Assembly: GCF_032062135.1 (NCBI RefSeq)
Contig: NC_092859.1
Span: 108,444,012 to 108,508,011, forward strand
Reading direction: 5' to 3'
From: Pyxicephalus adspersus
Taxonomy: Eukaryota > Chordata > Amphibia > Anura > Pyxicephalidae
DNA length: 64,000 bases
The notes beneath the pieces are model-generated. The model saw nothing but the letters and a program-made list of their open reading frames with translations, was not told the origin of the DNA and made no database searches. Positions 22,056 through 35,187 of the stretch are shown in pieces; within the stretch, counting starts at the first letter, position 1, and every line of letters begins with the position of its first letter. The position numbers were made by a program, and so were the translations under genes.

Positions 22056-25000
22056 AATAAGACATAAACGTTTCCCATAAATCTGTCCCACCTTGCTGTT
22101 GTAAGGGGCCATAGGTCAACAGTTTTTACTGCCTGAAGGGTAACACTGAATAAGTGCCAATGCTTTTCTCAAAAGTATTCTATTAGCAAATTTTCTTCTT
22201 TTAATAGCTATTTCCTTCTTTTATTTGGTGGGCAATGGGTTCCACCGTGTTATTGTGTGTTATGATTTTTTCAGTAGCAATGTTCTGCTTTCCAATATTG
22301 TTATTTCTGTCAACCGTAACACAAGCCTCATATTAACTAAGCAAACATACTCAATATAGGTGTCACTGCTGAGATACTAAAATACCAGTTGGCTTGTTAT
22401 AAGTTCCCCCAAGTGTAGAAGAAAATGTTTGACTTTCCTGTTTTTGTTTATACACTTGTTGCAGATCGTGAACTGGGAAAGTAATACATGTATCTAAACT
22501 TAAATAGGCAATTTATCTTGTTATAAGCCTATTTTTAAAGTTATGTCTGCTTTAAATTTAGTAGGGTTGAGCATAATAGACAGACAGCAATGATAGCACC
22601 ATATTTTTCTCATCAGGTTTACTTTACATATATCAACCTCAGTCTAATGACCTGGTTATTAGCTCCTCTAGGTAATGTCAGTGAGCAACTTATGGTATTT
22701 AGAAAACACTGAATCACAGGCTGTTCGTTTGACTTTACCTCAAAGGTGAATCTACCTATGAATGATACTTTTTTATATCATTACTTGTTAATTGAGTCAG
22801 CCCCTAGTTGTTTGTCTTGTATACAGAAATTCCATCTCTGTTTCCATCCATCTGTACATTTCAGGTGTTCTCACTCACCCTTGCAAATTCCAGCATTTCT
22901 GTTGCATTCTTTAGTATACAAAATAAATAAATGATCATACAAATATATACTGTAAACTTCTCATAATGGTGTCAGCATGTGTGCATAATCAAGAATCAAG
23001 TGGTGATGAAGCCTGCTGGCAGTTTGTCAGAGTTTCCATTAAGATATGTGTTTAACACTCTTCTTCCTGGAACCGAATGATACTTAAAAAGGTTTTATAA
23101 ATTTAAAGCTAAAAGCTAATGTTAAATGTTATGTAAAATGTTAAAGCTAGCTACAAACTTTGCAATGGTCTTTATTTCTTGACTATTAGGAAACACAAAT
23201 AAGGGAAGTCTTGTACCATCAGGTTACACTGCTGTCTAGAGGTGGATTGGACACAGGCAAACAAAAGGATAAACATTTTTTTGTCAGCTGTACCGATCAA
23301 AAGACAAACCTTTTTATTTTTTCATTTATCATACAGCTACCTAGGCAACTTTCAAATCTGAACCATGCTTGTAAACCCCACTGGACATTGTAGGGCCTAG
23401 AATTACTCATGGACACTGGGCTCCATGTAAGTCCAGACCCTGTTTAGGTACTAGTTAGTTGCAAAGTGCTTCCCAACTGCACAATTTAACTGAGTTAAAT
23501 CTAGGATGGTGTCCTTTTTTAAGTTGCCTGCTTTCTAACAGAAATGCGGAAATGTCATCTGCTGGGTGGGAGTCTGTCTGCTTTGTCTCTTTTGCAATTC
23601 ATTATTGAGGAAGACTCTCCCTGCAGTTGCTCCTTCTTGGCACATGCACCTGGGAGTTTCAATTTGTTCCTAATGCCCACCTAAACGAACCTGATCAACT
23701 CTAGCCATCAGGCCCTCATCTAATACCAGTTGTTGAGAACTTTGTGAGTATCAGAGGCCCTGTCCAGCACACTGAGCCTTTAAATTAGCTCACCACTATA
23801 TGGGTACAAAATGTCTGATCCTAGAGTGGGCAGTTCTGCTGCTATGTACAGACCTGCTTCACATTCTTCTAACAGTTCTTGATTTAGCTGCTTATAGCTC
23901 ATATGGGGTTATGTCTGTACCTGGGAATTATGTTGACTTGTTGCAAGAGCAAACTACCATTCTTTACCTTGGCACTGAGTATGGCCAACAGTTTGGTCAC
24001 CAGAAAATATGGATCTTGCCCCACCACCCTAAATGGTGTCTAGCATAGTATTTGACTGAGCCTAACTGTGGAGGCCCTACACGTTAGTACTTTCCCCTGC
24101 AGATTTATCATTTGCCACGGTAGCTTGGATTCTCTGTCCAATTCTAACCCTGATTCACTTTTACATCTACCTGGTGAAAGTCTGTTCAGAGTTGCACTGA
24201 CTGCACTTACTCCTGAAATCAATTAAATCATTTCATCTTTCAGATCTTGGGTTCATTAGAATGGAAACAAAGTGATCCACCCCTTGTGTTCTGTCACTAG
24301 TGTATCCAGCTGTTCTAAGAGTTTACAGGGGGCACCACAAACACTAAAGAATGTACCCTGGTGTTTAGAAACTCTGTGGAAGATGGAGTCTCTTCTTGCA
24401 TCTCAATTCAAACTCACAGACTTTGCTCTCCTCCCAGTTTTAGATGAGGCCCAAGCAATGAAAGTATGTCCTAAATCTCTGCAGAGTCAACCTTGCTCAT
24501 TAAATACTTGGCGTTTATGGCTAAAGACTTGCCTTAATTCCTATGACCTTGTATTCTGTATATTTACATGGAATTCTCTTGCCATGACACTAGGTTGCAA
24601 ATTCAACATCTGAGTGCAAAAGATATCTAGTGAGATCCTATAAACCCAATTGTTCTAATTTTTCCACTCATATATTTTTCCACTCCACTAACATAACCTT
24701 TATCTCTGGATCGGGTTCCCCTCAAAAGTCTAGCAGTTACTAGTCTGATTGTTTTTTTTTCTTGAAAACCCCTTTTGTGCATGGAGGTGTGGAAACTGTG
24801 GTGGACACTTTACCAATATGACTACCAAAGTATGTCAGAGTATGATAGAGAGGGCATTCCGGTATCCATATATAAACTGGCCCAAGATAAATGTGGTATT
24901 TGCCATCTGTTTAACATCCATAATTTCTGAAGGTGGCAGTATATTATGAGGGTACAAAGCTTGCTATGGCCACCCTTAAAGACACACTTTTTTTATGTAC

Positions 25001-25119
25001 GGCATGGGACTGATGGTTTACACAGTAAGTATGAAAAATTAAAACTGATGTAGCCACGACATCTAAGGGTTAGTAAAATGCTATGTATTACATGTTTTTC
25101 TTTATGGATTACATATTCT
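22056..25119. other. Intergenic, no gene or element recognised
   Basis: Contains open frames up to 113 codons, none resembling a known family. Slightly GC-richer than its surroundings at 23500-24600, so it may be an old retroelement remnant, but I could not identify one. Confidence 0.4.
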
Positions 25120-25270
25120 TTAACCACCTAGCCGTTAAGCCCGACCTTCGTACGGGCAAAAAAAAATGGCTAGGATGGTTAAGCCCGTATTTTTGTCACA
25201 TCCTTTTGAAAAACAGTGGATCACTTTTGGTACAGAAATCTAGACCTCAGTGTAACGCTCAGGTGGTTAA
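25120..25270. mobile_element. 151-bp TTAA-flanked MITE
   Basis: Exact TTAA at both ends (25120-25123, 25267-25270). The terminal repeats are CCACCTAGCCGTTA and, inverted, CCACCTGAGCGTTA. A very short, complete-looking element. Confidence 0.8.
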
Positions 25271-26948
25271 ATCCCCTTTCAGGTGTTTCTTGCTGTCTAA
25301 GAGCAAGTTACATGTAATCTCTGCAAAGAAAAGGTAATCCAATCTTAGACTGTTGTCATCAGAACAGGTATTTTGATTGGAATATTTCCATTCACATGTT
25401 CCTGTGACAACTCCAAAATTTTTTAATTCAATGGAAGCAATGTATCCAAGACAATTAGAAAAGTAAATCTCTCCAGCAGGGACATAGACAAGAATAAAAA
25501 CTCAATGATTTCTAACCCTTCCCTATCCTGTCCAAAATTAAAAAAAAATCCTTTTGCATTTTGAAGATTCCTACCTACTTCTGTTTTGTGAACACAAAGA
25601 CAAATGAGTCCAATATTATCCTTATATACTGTAGAGATAGAGGAATGACTACTATAATTATTTGATCACTTACAGTATTATATAGAAATGTTTAGAAGAG
25701 TTTGGAGACATCAATTTAAATGTGTAGGTCTCTTCATTGCATACGCTAGAAAAAGTTGCAGTGCATTTTCTGACTGTCCTCGTAAAATTATAATATTTGT
25801 TTTGGAGCATAAACAGTACGCAAATGTATGCAAGGCATCCATATAAATTCCTATGTGTATAATGTGGACTTTATGTTCATACAATTGTGTTTTTCCTGTG
25901 ATAGATCTTAGTCATTTGTACATAGATGGAACAGGAGGGAAAAAAAGTTGCTCGCATAAAAAGCCCTGAAGCTTTCTTTTTCAGTAATACTATCATCCTA
26001 GACTTCCACATTAATACGATCACAGTTTCCACAGCTGTCACGCCTTTTTATGGGTTAGGTCAGCATGCTTGTATGTAGGTTTCTAATAACAAATCACAAA
26101 CATTAAAGGTTATGCTGTTCTTGTGAGTTTATTATGTATTCTGCTTACCTATTTAAAGAGCCCTGATATATTTTTATGCATTTATAGTACGTTTTGGTAT
26201 ACAATTTTTAGCTAACTTGGCTCTGTAAAAAATGAGTAGTGTTCAGCTTTACCTACTTTGCTGATAAAATAAAGACTATATATAGAACTCATTATCTAAA
26301 GCCCAAATCACATATACATGTGAGTGAGTGACAGTGTCTATAGGCTATATCAGCCTTTCTCTACCTTTTAACATGGGAGAATTAACTTTCAGGTTCTTAT
26401 AGAACCTCTGCTTTTATTACTATAGCAACAGCTTACAGTATATTAGCGTGGCGGGCAGTAGGAATAATGTCACCCTTAAAGAGAGCCAATATGATCTTTG
26501 GTGTCATTAAAACTGACCAAATTGCTCTGTTTCTTATGTTGGATAAGAAACACTTTTTATATGAAGCTGTACAGAGCAGACAATATGGAGGATTAAGCTA
26601 CAGAAAGACAGTCTGAAAGCAAGCAGCTTCTGCTGCAAAGAAAATCATGATCCTTGGAAAACCCATAATCTGGAATGATGCTAGTATTCTGGTTGTACCC
26701 TGATTTTATTGTTTACTTGGTAAAGCCCTGTTGAATTTTTAATTGTAAGCACTGTAATACAGTCAATCTTCGAAAATTATAATATTGAAAATGCAAATGT
26801 ATTAATAAAGTGTACTGTCCTTTTAAATATTTATCTTTCCTTTGAGTGTGAATATTGGTTTATTCAGGTGATAAAATTGGGTGGCTTCTGCCTTTCGGAA
26901 AAGATCAAAAAGGCCATTATTATTTTAGGTCTCCAGGGCACCTTATCC
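25271..26948. other. Intergenic, nothing recognised
   Basis: AT-rich DNA with no convincing gene or element. Confidence 0.5.
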
Positions 26949-27359
26949 TTAAAGCAGAACTAAACCGAAAAATAAAAAAATTACACTAACCTCAATTGCG
27001 CTGGATCAGGTCCCATGTCTTCTCGGTATCCTTCTTCATCCCGACACGCTGCCATCTTCTTTGGCCTTCTTCCTCTTTCTTTGTACATCACCCAATCTCG
27101 CACAGTGCAGGTGCAAGATCAGGTGACGTAGATAGGCAAAGAAAGAGTGCCGATCTTACTACCCATGCGTGAGATCAACAATTTTTTCCCCCATTAAAGT
27201 AAAGGCTCCTTCTGCGCATGCCTGACAAGCATCAGCCAGCTTCACTTTTTTTTGTTGCATTTAAAAAATAAAAAAGAGAGAAGGTCATTTTTACTTTATA
27301 TAAAAGGGTTGTCTACCCTTTTATGTAAAGTAACAACTTTGAGTTTAAGTCTGCTTTAC
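26949..27359. mobile_element. TTAA-flanked MITE, TTAAAGCAG ends
   Basis: The left end TTAAAGCAGAACTAAACC is matched by the right end AGTCTGCTTTAC. It contains TGCGCATG-type CpG motifs and CACAGTGCAGG, as does the copy at 43409. No coding sequence. Confidence 0.65.
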
Positions 27360-28540
27360 CAAACAAGCTCCCCTTCTCCCTCCATTTGTCATGGCATTTT
27401 GTTTGGTTTGTCACCCTTTATTAATGGGGTACTAATTTTCTTCATGTGCATATTATTGATGTTGCTTGGGTCCTAATAACTCTTGTTATTGGGGATAATT
27501 TTATGAAGTTGATATTTATGGTATTGGAATTTAGTAAGTAACCTAAACCTAAAGTGCAGCCTTTTCTTTGCCAAATATTTTGCATTTTTATTATTATGAG
27601 TTGTTTAATGTACGTTTTGAAGTCTACCTCCTGCATAACTCAAGTGTCCATGTTTTTATTTTTTACCATACTAGCATGCTTCAACCTCTTATAATATTAC
27701 CTGGGTTTGCAGCATACTGAAGTTCTACCACTGCTTAATCCAGATTAGTGATCCAGATCTCTGAATAGTAATCAACAATATTGTGTGTGGAGTGCTGATT
27801 GGAGTACTGTGCAAGGGGGTTTAAAAGAAAATACCAAAAATGGTCAAATACATCCCCTGCACAGTGCAATCAGAGCTCAAACTCCCTGAGCGGTATTGTT
27901 GATTGAAGCGCAGCACAAGGAACCATTCTAACTGCTGGAGATCAGGACCACTGATAGGTAATTTGGATCTTCAGTGTATTGACAGCTCAAAAAAATTTAG
28001 TAAAAGCTGCAGTATGTAAATATAATAAATTTAAAAAATACAAATATGTTATTTACTGATTATGCAGCCTGACTGCATTCCAATAATTAAAAGCCAGGTT
28101 TCTACTGAGCTTTAAATGTTGAAGGTTATAACCAACTAATTAAAAATATCAATGATAAAATAAAATTTACTGTACCTAAACATATCACTGCTACCCTTTA
28201 AATAACTGAAGCTCACAACCCAGTGCATAAAAGAACCTGACAGTTGACAGCTTGAAAAAAAAGATTATCAAAGACCATTTTTTTGTGGGATAAAATGCAT
28301 TAATTTCTCACTGCCCATACTCGAACCCTACGATTACAACATTTGTCTTTTATTTTCAGTCTATAACTATTTATTTCTTTATGTCTGAGCTACATGTTTA
28401 TAAAAGGGAGAACTAAGGTAAATGTATTGTGACAGTGGATAGGTTTGTGATTGGCCTAGTGCTGCTTAGAGATCAGATCAGTGTTAGGCTGCTCGTCGTC
28501 CATAGTCCAAATTATCGTCCTGGCAGATCCACGGACAATG
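27360..28540. other. Intergenic, nothing recognised
   Basis: AT-rich DNA between a MITE and the BED-finger remnant; no recognised feature. Confidence 0.5.
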
Positions 28541-28800
28541 GATTATTATTATTATTATTACTTGGCATCAAAATGCCCCTTGAGATTCAACCGCTTGAAA
28601 GTGCTGTTGGTGTTGTTGCACACTAAACACAGGGCTTTGTTGCCGCGTTGGAGGAAGAATAATTCATCAGTCCATTTGGGGTTGAAGACCCGACGTTCGA
28701 GGTCAACCTTCCAGGGACTGGTAGCTGCGCGTTGCTTCTGCTCTTTAGGCATAGTAATTGGGGTTACTGTGCTGGAACTCGCCGGATCCAACAATAAATA
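28541..28800 (-). pseudogene. hAT-type transposase N-terminal (BED finger) remnant
   Basis: Minus-strand residues include MPKEQKQRAATSPWKVDLER, then PKWTDELFFLQRGNKALCLV and CNNTNSTFKRLNLKGHF. The spacing CxxC with a following LKGH fits the BED zinc finger of hAT transposases and their domesticated ZBED/GTF2IRD2-like relatives. It ends after DAK in a TAA-rich microsatellite, so only the N-terminus is left. Confidence 0.7.
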
Positions 28801-29733
28801 ACTAGGGAGGCGGTAGGCCAGACTGTAATACTGGCCGGAGTTTGCCTACCTCTGCTTTACACCATGATCCCTAGGTGAACAGGCCAATGGTGCCCTGTCA
28901 TGGTTTGTGTTACATAACAATTCTATAAATTTACTGCTGATAAAATTCATTTTACAGGTGTGTCTGGGATTGTCTGCAATTCTTTAAATACATAATCTAG
29001 TTCTACAGCATTCTATCTCCAACATATTTTTACAAACGCCCTTTAACTGCATTAGTAAGCATGCGTCCATGGTGTGATATGTAAAGTTATAAGCCGTCCC
29101 ACAGATTTACCCATGCTTATTAGTTATTATTCCTTTTTACCTGCAAATTGATTTGAGAAACTGCAAAGTGTGAAGGTTTTTGGATTGTGTGTTATATGAC
29201 TGTAATATTACAGATTATATACTGAATGAGAGTTGTTTTTAAATAACCTTAAGAGAGAACACCTCATTATATCATGGAGATGAGGATATGGGAAGGTGTT
29301 TTACATCATATACATGGTGTCATTATACACTTTCTGTTTTTGGAAGTGGTGCTCATTATGTGCAGTATAGTGAAGACAGTGAGTAGGTTACTGGCAAGAT
29401 CACTAGGTGCAAAGAAGCAAGGAACTTATAGCCTGCATATATATACATATAAACTGCATATTTTGGATCTTATCTACTTTGAGTAACTGTGCTTTTCCAA
29501 TGCATCTGCATTTATGTAATGTGTGTTTCCTATGCCACAATGCAGTTGTCAAACACAAATCCTGTGTATGTACTGGCATTTTGCATACTTACAAAACTTT
29601 CCCATGCATATTTTTAGAAAACTAATAAATATATTTATATGCATGAAGTACACAGAATCAGATCCAGTGTAGAAAAAAAATTACTGCAACACAGTTCCCA
29701 TTCATTTTTATAGAAAACTAATAAATGCAATTA
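28801..29733. other. Intergenic, nothing recognised
   Basis: No supported gene, RNA or named repeat. Confidence 0.45.
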
Positions 29734-30282
29734 CAGTAGAACCTCAATTATCCAGCACCCACGGGGAATGGCTGATTCCGGATAAGTGTTGTTTCCAGAT
29801 AACAGGTTTCCTTTTCTCAGCCATTCAGCACTAGACATGAATGGGGAGACTTGTCCCCATTCACCTCTAGTGCTAAGTGGCTGAGAAAAGGGAAACCCTG
29901 ATGACACTTGAGCTCTGCTATGCTCTCCTGACAGCTCCGCTGTCCTGATTGCTCCTGCAGCCCTAGCACAGCTGTGCCATGTATTTTGTATCCAAGAACA
30001 CATGCCAGAGCTCTGCTAGGGTTGTGGGAGCAATCAAGAAAGCGGAGCTGTCAGCAGAGCCTTGCTGATTGCTCCTCTCCGTGATTGGCTGAGGAAAGGG
30101 AAACCCTGATGATGCTCAAGCGTGGTCAGGGTTTCCCTTATCTCAGCAATTCAGACAAGTCCCCCCATTCAAGTCTAGTGCTGAATGGCTGAGAAAAGAA
30201 AACTTGAGTTATCTGAAAACTACACTTATTATTATCTGGAATCAGCCATTCCCTGTGGGTCCGGATCACCGAGGTTCTACTG
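29734..30282. mobile_element. Pogo/Tigger-like MITE
   Basis: It begins CAGTAGAACCTCAATTATCC and ends with the inverted form GAGGTTCTACTG, flanked by TA on both sides. The terminal repeats extend about 55 bp through GGAATGGCTGATTCCGG. Internal segments around TTTCTCAGCCATTCAGCACT recur in both orientations. 549 bp, non-coding. Confidence 0.8.
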
Positions 30283-32869
30283 TATTTCAATTTTACACAG
30301 CCTGATTGTCACAAACGGTGATTGAATAGGTTGCATTGCTTTTTTTTACGTAGACATGGTCCTGACCATACACAATCATTTTCTGCTAATATAAACTGCT
30401 TTCAACTGCAAAAAAAAAAATACTGAATAGACCCAGATACAATCTATTTATGGCTGGTATGGAGGTAGTTTCTTAGCACCACAGACAATTTGAAATAATT
30501 GCAATTGTCTGTGTGTAAAGCCACTCTTAAGGTCAAACGATTGGTAAATGTTATTAAAATTTACCAATTTTCAAACAGTCATTAGGAAATTATTTATTTA
30601 AACCAGACAACAATGTAAAGAAATGGCGATATTAATATTCTTGCATGCCATGTGTGTTTATGTGTACAGTGGTCACTAGACGGGACAGTTATGCACAGAA
30701 CAATGCGTGTGCGGTTGCTTTTTAGTTGATATATCCACAATGTTTACACATTTGCATCTGCAGTCAGTACAATGATCTGAGCAGACAATGCTGTATAAAT
30801 GGATCATGGATTGTGATAGCCATTTGTTGGGAATTGTTTGTATGCACATAGCAACTTTTATCTGTATGTAGTTTAAATAATATGTACGGATGCTCCATGC
30901 TGGAGATGGTAATTCATGATCTCCTCCCTTCCTGCTTGCCCCCCACACTCCATAGAACAGAACAGGCCATCACAAAATATTCACTAAAGATTGCTTTGTC
31001 TGATAATTGAGGATCTGTATGGAGCTTTACACATGGCATTTCAATGTATTGCTCAGAATAGTCTTTACTTAGAGTCTGTTAGACCCAAACCTTAAAAATA
31101 CTTTTACTGTTCTAAGCTGTAGAGAAACATTCAATGTTATTCTGCTAAATTCTATAAGTCAGACATATTTGTCCTGAACAATTCATGAATTGTCTTTGAC
31201 TTCTTCAGTGAAGCATTACCAAAGAGAAAAACACAATTGTAAAATATGTTCAAAGAGGATGTCTGCTTAGAGGCATTCTTTTGTATTTGTACTGTTTACT
31301 AGGACAAAAGTACTGTGACATTTACAATATGGCTGCTAGTTATATATGGTGCTCCACCCATGACATTTTCTATATGCACATGGAAATACCCTAACATATT
31401 TCAGAACACAAACTTTTTCTGTGTTTTAAAATAAACCCATAAAGGCCACCAAATTCCTGGGTTACCACTGACTTTGTATTTAAATATAAGTAGGGATTCC
31501 TCACTCACAAGGTATGCAGAGAAGATTGTCTCATTGTCAAAAAGATTGTCAATAGAATAAAAACCCAGACTTCTGGGTGAATATAATTTTACATGGCAGA
31601 TGTTTAAATGAACCCTAATATTATTTTTATAGGCCAAAATCAACAGTAGAATTTTGTCAGGGAAAATTTTAACTTTGTCTGAATAGTGATGCTTAAAGCC
31701 CAACAAGGCAATGAGTTTGATAAGTGGATAGAAACAAAGTGGTGGAAATCATTTTTTTGGTTGGCCTATTGTGTTTGCACACTGCACTACATCTAATTAT
31801 ACACCATTTCTGAATTCCGACAGTGGAAAGATCCATCAGATGTGACACCCACCCTATAACCATGAGGAGGAAGGAAGTGCCAAACCAAGGATCTTCATTT
31901 ACCAACATGAAACAAAGAAGCATTGGAAGTCAGGGCTGTGTAGTTGGTGCATAACTTCACAAGGGGTTGTCATTTTTTTTAGTTTAATTCATGAATACAT
32001 ATATTCATATGTGTATGCAGGTAATACATATATTGCTTTGAGAATTTTGCTTTGTGGACTTTTTGGTTTTGGTAAGTATTAGGAAATAATATAAATTCAT
32101 GTTCCATGGATTTGCCACAGCTATGATGGAGAATACAAGCAGCAGAAAGTGTGGTGAATTTTAATATAAGTTTAGTTAAGTTGGGTTCAGTAAGAAGCTG
32201 CTACATTGCCTTGAACGATCAAAGTGATAGAGTTTCTAAAAACATTAAATAAAGAATTTCTTAAAACCCTAATTCCTATGTGCAGTTTTTATTCCATATG
32301 TATATGATAAGACTCTATTTTCTTTAATACAAAAGCAGGCTTCTGCTTCCAGTTTAATCTGTAACCATCCTAATGATTGCTTCACAACTTCTATCTTACC
32401 ATGACACATCACAAAAAACTACTTCTAAAACCTTACATTATCTGAAAATATCCTGTAGTTTGCTGCAAAGGAAACATTTCCATGATGACCCCCTCTGACC
32501 TCCATCAGATCTTTGCAGCTCAATGAACATCACCTCCCAGAAACGCATATCTGGATGAGTGCATGGTCACGTCCAACAGATGTTTTTCTCTCAGGTGTGT
32601 ATTATGATGACAGGTTACCCTTGTTTTAAATGTTCATTTTGAACCTGTTTTCCATGTGCTATCTTTGGCCTTGGTCAAAAACACCTGTTGTTACAGATAA
32701 GTCTGGTTTAAGAATGCTTTGTAGATGCCAAAACACATATGAGTTACAATTTAACTATGCCTATATTTCATTTCTGCAATTCATTAAGCAATCTGATTTC
32801 AAAATATCATTAGTTTGCCAAATAGTGAAATCTAAGAGCTCTGTTAAACAACCTCAGACCTGGAGGTTT
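30283..32869. other. Intergenic, nothing recognised
   Basis: AT-rich, only short chance open frames. Confidence 0.45.
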
Positions 32870-33752
32870 AGAGAGGCCCGTAGCCATAAGAATGTAGGCA
32901 CAGGGCCACATGACAGGGGTGGGAGGCCAAGCCCAGGGGTGTTAAGGGTTAATAATAATGTAGTAAAGCTAGAGGAGGGCTGTGCTAGTGTGGAGTGTGA
33001 GGTAGGAGGGGATTAGGAATAGGATGAGTTAAAAGGGTCTCTTGTAAGAAAAAGTGTAATTTGAAAGTGTGGGTAATTTTAGCATTTGGGGTCTTGGAAG
33101 GCAAGGATCCAGTGCAATGGTAAAGTGGTGGAATTTGGCAGGGGGGATCCTCTTTGGTGGGGTCTCCCCCTTTATAGTGAACAGATGATTATGGCTCCTG
33201 TGGCGGTGGTGGGAAGCTAGGGGCCAAGGTGGAGATGTTGGAAGAATTAAAGTCCTGTTGGGTGCGGATTTTGCCTTCTGAGACCTACAGCCTGGTTGTT
33301 TGGGTGTATAACCGGGAGTATGGAGTTTGATAACGTTATGGATATTGTTGTTATGGTTAGGTCTTAATAAAAGGGAATCAGGTTGTTGGTTAAATAGGTT
33401 ATATTCAATATAATATGTTTGCGTTATATATTATCCCGGTTAAGTAATAATAATATTAATGGAGTGTTATGTTATGTATGTTATTGTATGCTTGAATATC
33501 AAAAGTGTAAATGTATTTATTTATTTGTCATTTATTTATTATTGGATATTTGTTAATTAATTGAATGGTTAATTTATTTATTGGTGTTTAAATAAATGGG
33601 TGCTTGCCAGCCAATTTAAATCTAAGATTGGTGTCTGGGTATTTATTGGTGGGGGAGTGGTTGGTAAGCAGCTGGGGGGTCGGGGGGAGGTTCTGATGGT
33701 GATGGTGAAGGATGGGCTAGAAAGTCCGAGCTACCCTGGTCAAGCTCCTTGA
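32870..33752 (+). repeat. Unclassified interspersed repeat, copy A
   Basis: Shares long near-identical stretches, in the same order and orientation, with 47991-48617. Examples are GGCACAGGGCCACATGAC, AGCCCAGGGGTGTTAAGGGT and GTGAAGGATGGGCTAGAAAG. It has about 290 bp (33390-33685) absent from the other copy. It may be an LTR or DIRS-like element end; class not established. Confidence 0.75.
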
Positions 33753-34077
33753 TGAGGCATGATGCTTATATTCGTGGAATTTGCAGGTAAGTTTCTGTGC
33801 CTTCTGCACATTGATTTTGCAGCTCACCTCTCAGTGTGTGTTCTTCTCTAGTAGCCACACTGAGGAGGCCTGGCTTCACATGCAGCATGCTTAATCCTGT
33901 TAGCCCTCCACTTCACAACCCTTTACAGGACTAAAATATTTTACACCATATGTTTTTAGATGTGTAGTCATTCAACATATTATATTGCCTTTAAAATATA
34001 TTTATAAAACTCAGGGGAACATTAACATGATTTTTGTATAAAATAGCGTGTAATGATTTACCTTTAAAATAAATCTT

Positions 34078-34150
34078 TTAGATTGTAAGCTCTTTGGGCA
34101 GGTCCTCTCCTCCTCCTGTATCATTGTTTGTACAGTATTGCACAGCACAG
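34078..34150 (+). mobile_element. Short L2 3'-end fragment
   Basis: GATTGTAAGCTCTTTGGGCA with TCCTCTCCTCCTCCTGTATC is the typical L2 3' region; the tail has decayed. Confidence 0.5.
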
Positions 34151-34841
34151 TACAGTAAGTCTTCTTTGGGCAGATGGGAAATGCTGACAAACATGTTTCT
34201 ATGTAGAACCTGTGTCAATGGGCAGATGCAACGTTCTTTTGGCTGCATTCCACTTGGATCAGTTTGAGACACTTCTGAGATCATCCAGAGTTCATCCACA
34301 GGTGTATTTGGCCTGCATTTAACCTCCTTCAAATCTGCAGTTTTGTTCATACTGATTTGTAATGCGAAAAAAGCAGTTATATTGTGAACAAAAGACCACC
34401 TGTCTTACAAAAAGGATAAATAACATAACAGAGGCTTGCATGAGCATCTGGTTCTCACAAAGTAAGTGCAAATGTCATCGCCAGATTCGGTGCTGTAGGT
34501 TCAATCTTATCTCTAGCAAATCTTTTTGTGCATGAGGTTTCCCCTCAGTTTTTGTTCATGTGACACCAGGAGAAGAAATTAGAGGCAACTGGTTTTACTT
34601 TTAGAAGACAGCAGCAAATACAAAACAGGGAGCTTAACCTACATTACTAAGGGAAAAATTGCTGTATTTGTCTCTGTTGGAGAGATATACCATCAGTTAG
34701 TTGATCAGTTTTACCACTGAGCCAAAAGCTGGACTTCCACTGGTATTTTCACATATTTCTCTCATTAAATCTTTTTACTGCAAGAAAAAAACAGAAGAAC
34801 CTGTGTGTAAACCCAAAACATAGCCTTTGCTGGGCTATGGA

Positions 34842-35187
34842 CAGAGGTTGGACTAAGTCGTCACCCTTCAAGTTCAAGTTGAGTCCAAAGTCATTGACAC
34901 CAAGTCCCAAGACAAGTCTCAAGTCACCATGAATTCTTCTAAGTCAAGTCCCAAGTCAAGTCACTTCATTTATCCCCATTTGTCCCTATAAAGAAACAGA
35001 GCTCTGATCCTGTTCTTGAGCACAGGATCGAATTTTAAGTCCACGCCCTGTTCATCTTTTTGCAGAGAAAGCCGGAAGTCAAGTCGCAAGTCGCTGGGCA
35101 AAACCCCCCAGTCAAGTCACAAATTGTTCATTAGGTGATTTAAGTGGGACTTGAGTCCAAGTCTGATGACTCGAGTTCCAACTTCTA
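34842..35187. mobile_element. CAAGTC-rich MITE
   Basis: The ends AGAGGTTGGACT and, inverted, AGAAGTTGGAACT enclose a body with many AAGTC/CAAGTC units (for example AAGTCAAGTCCCAAGTCAAG). No coding capacity. Confidence 0.6.

Noticed and set aside
24272..24613. 113-codon open frame in the intergenic region
   Set aside because: No recognised domain, no splice partners, no start context of note.
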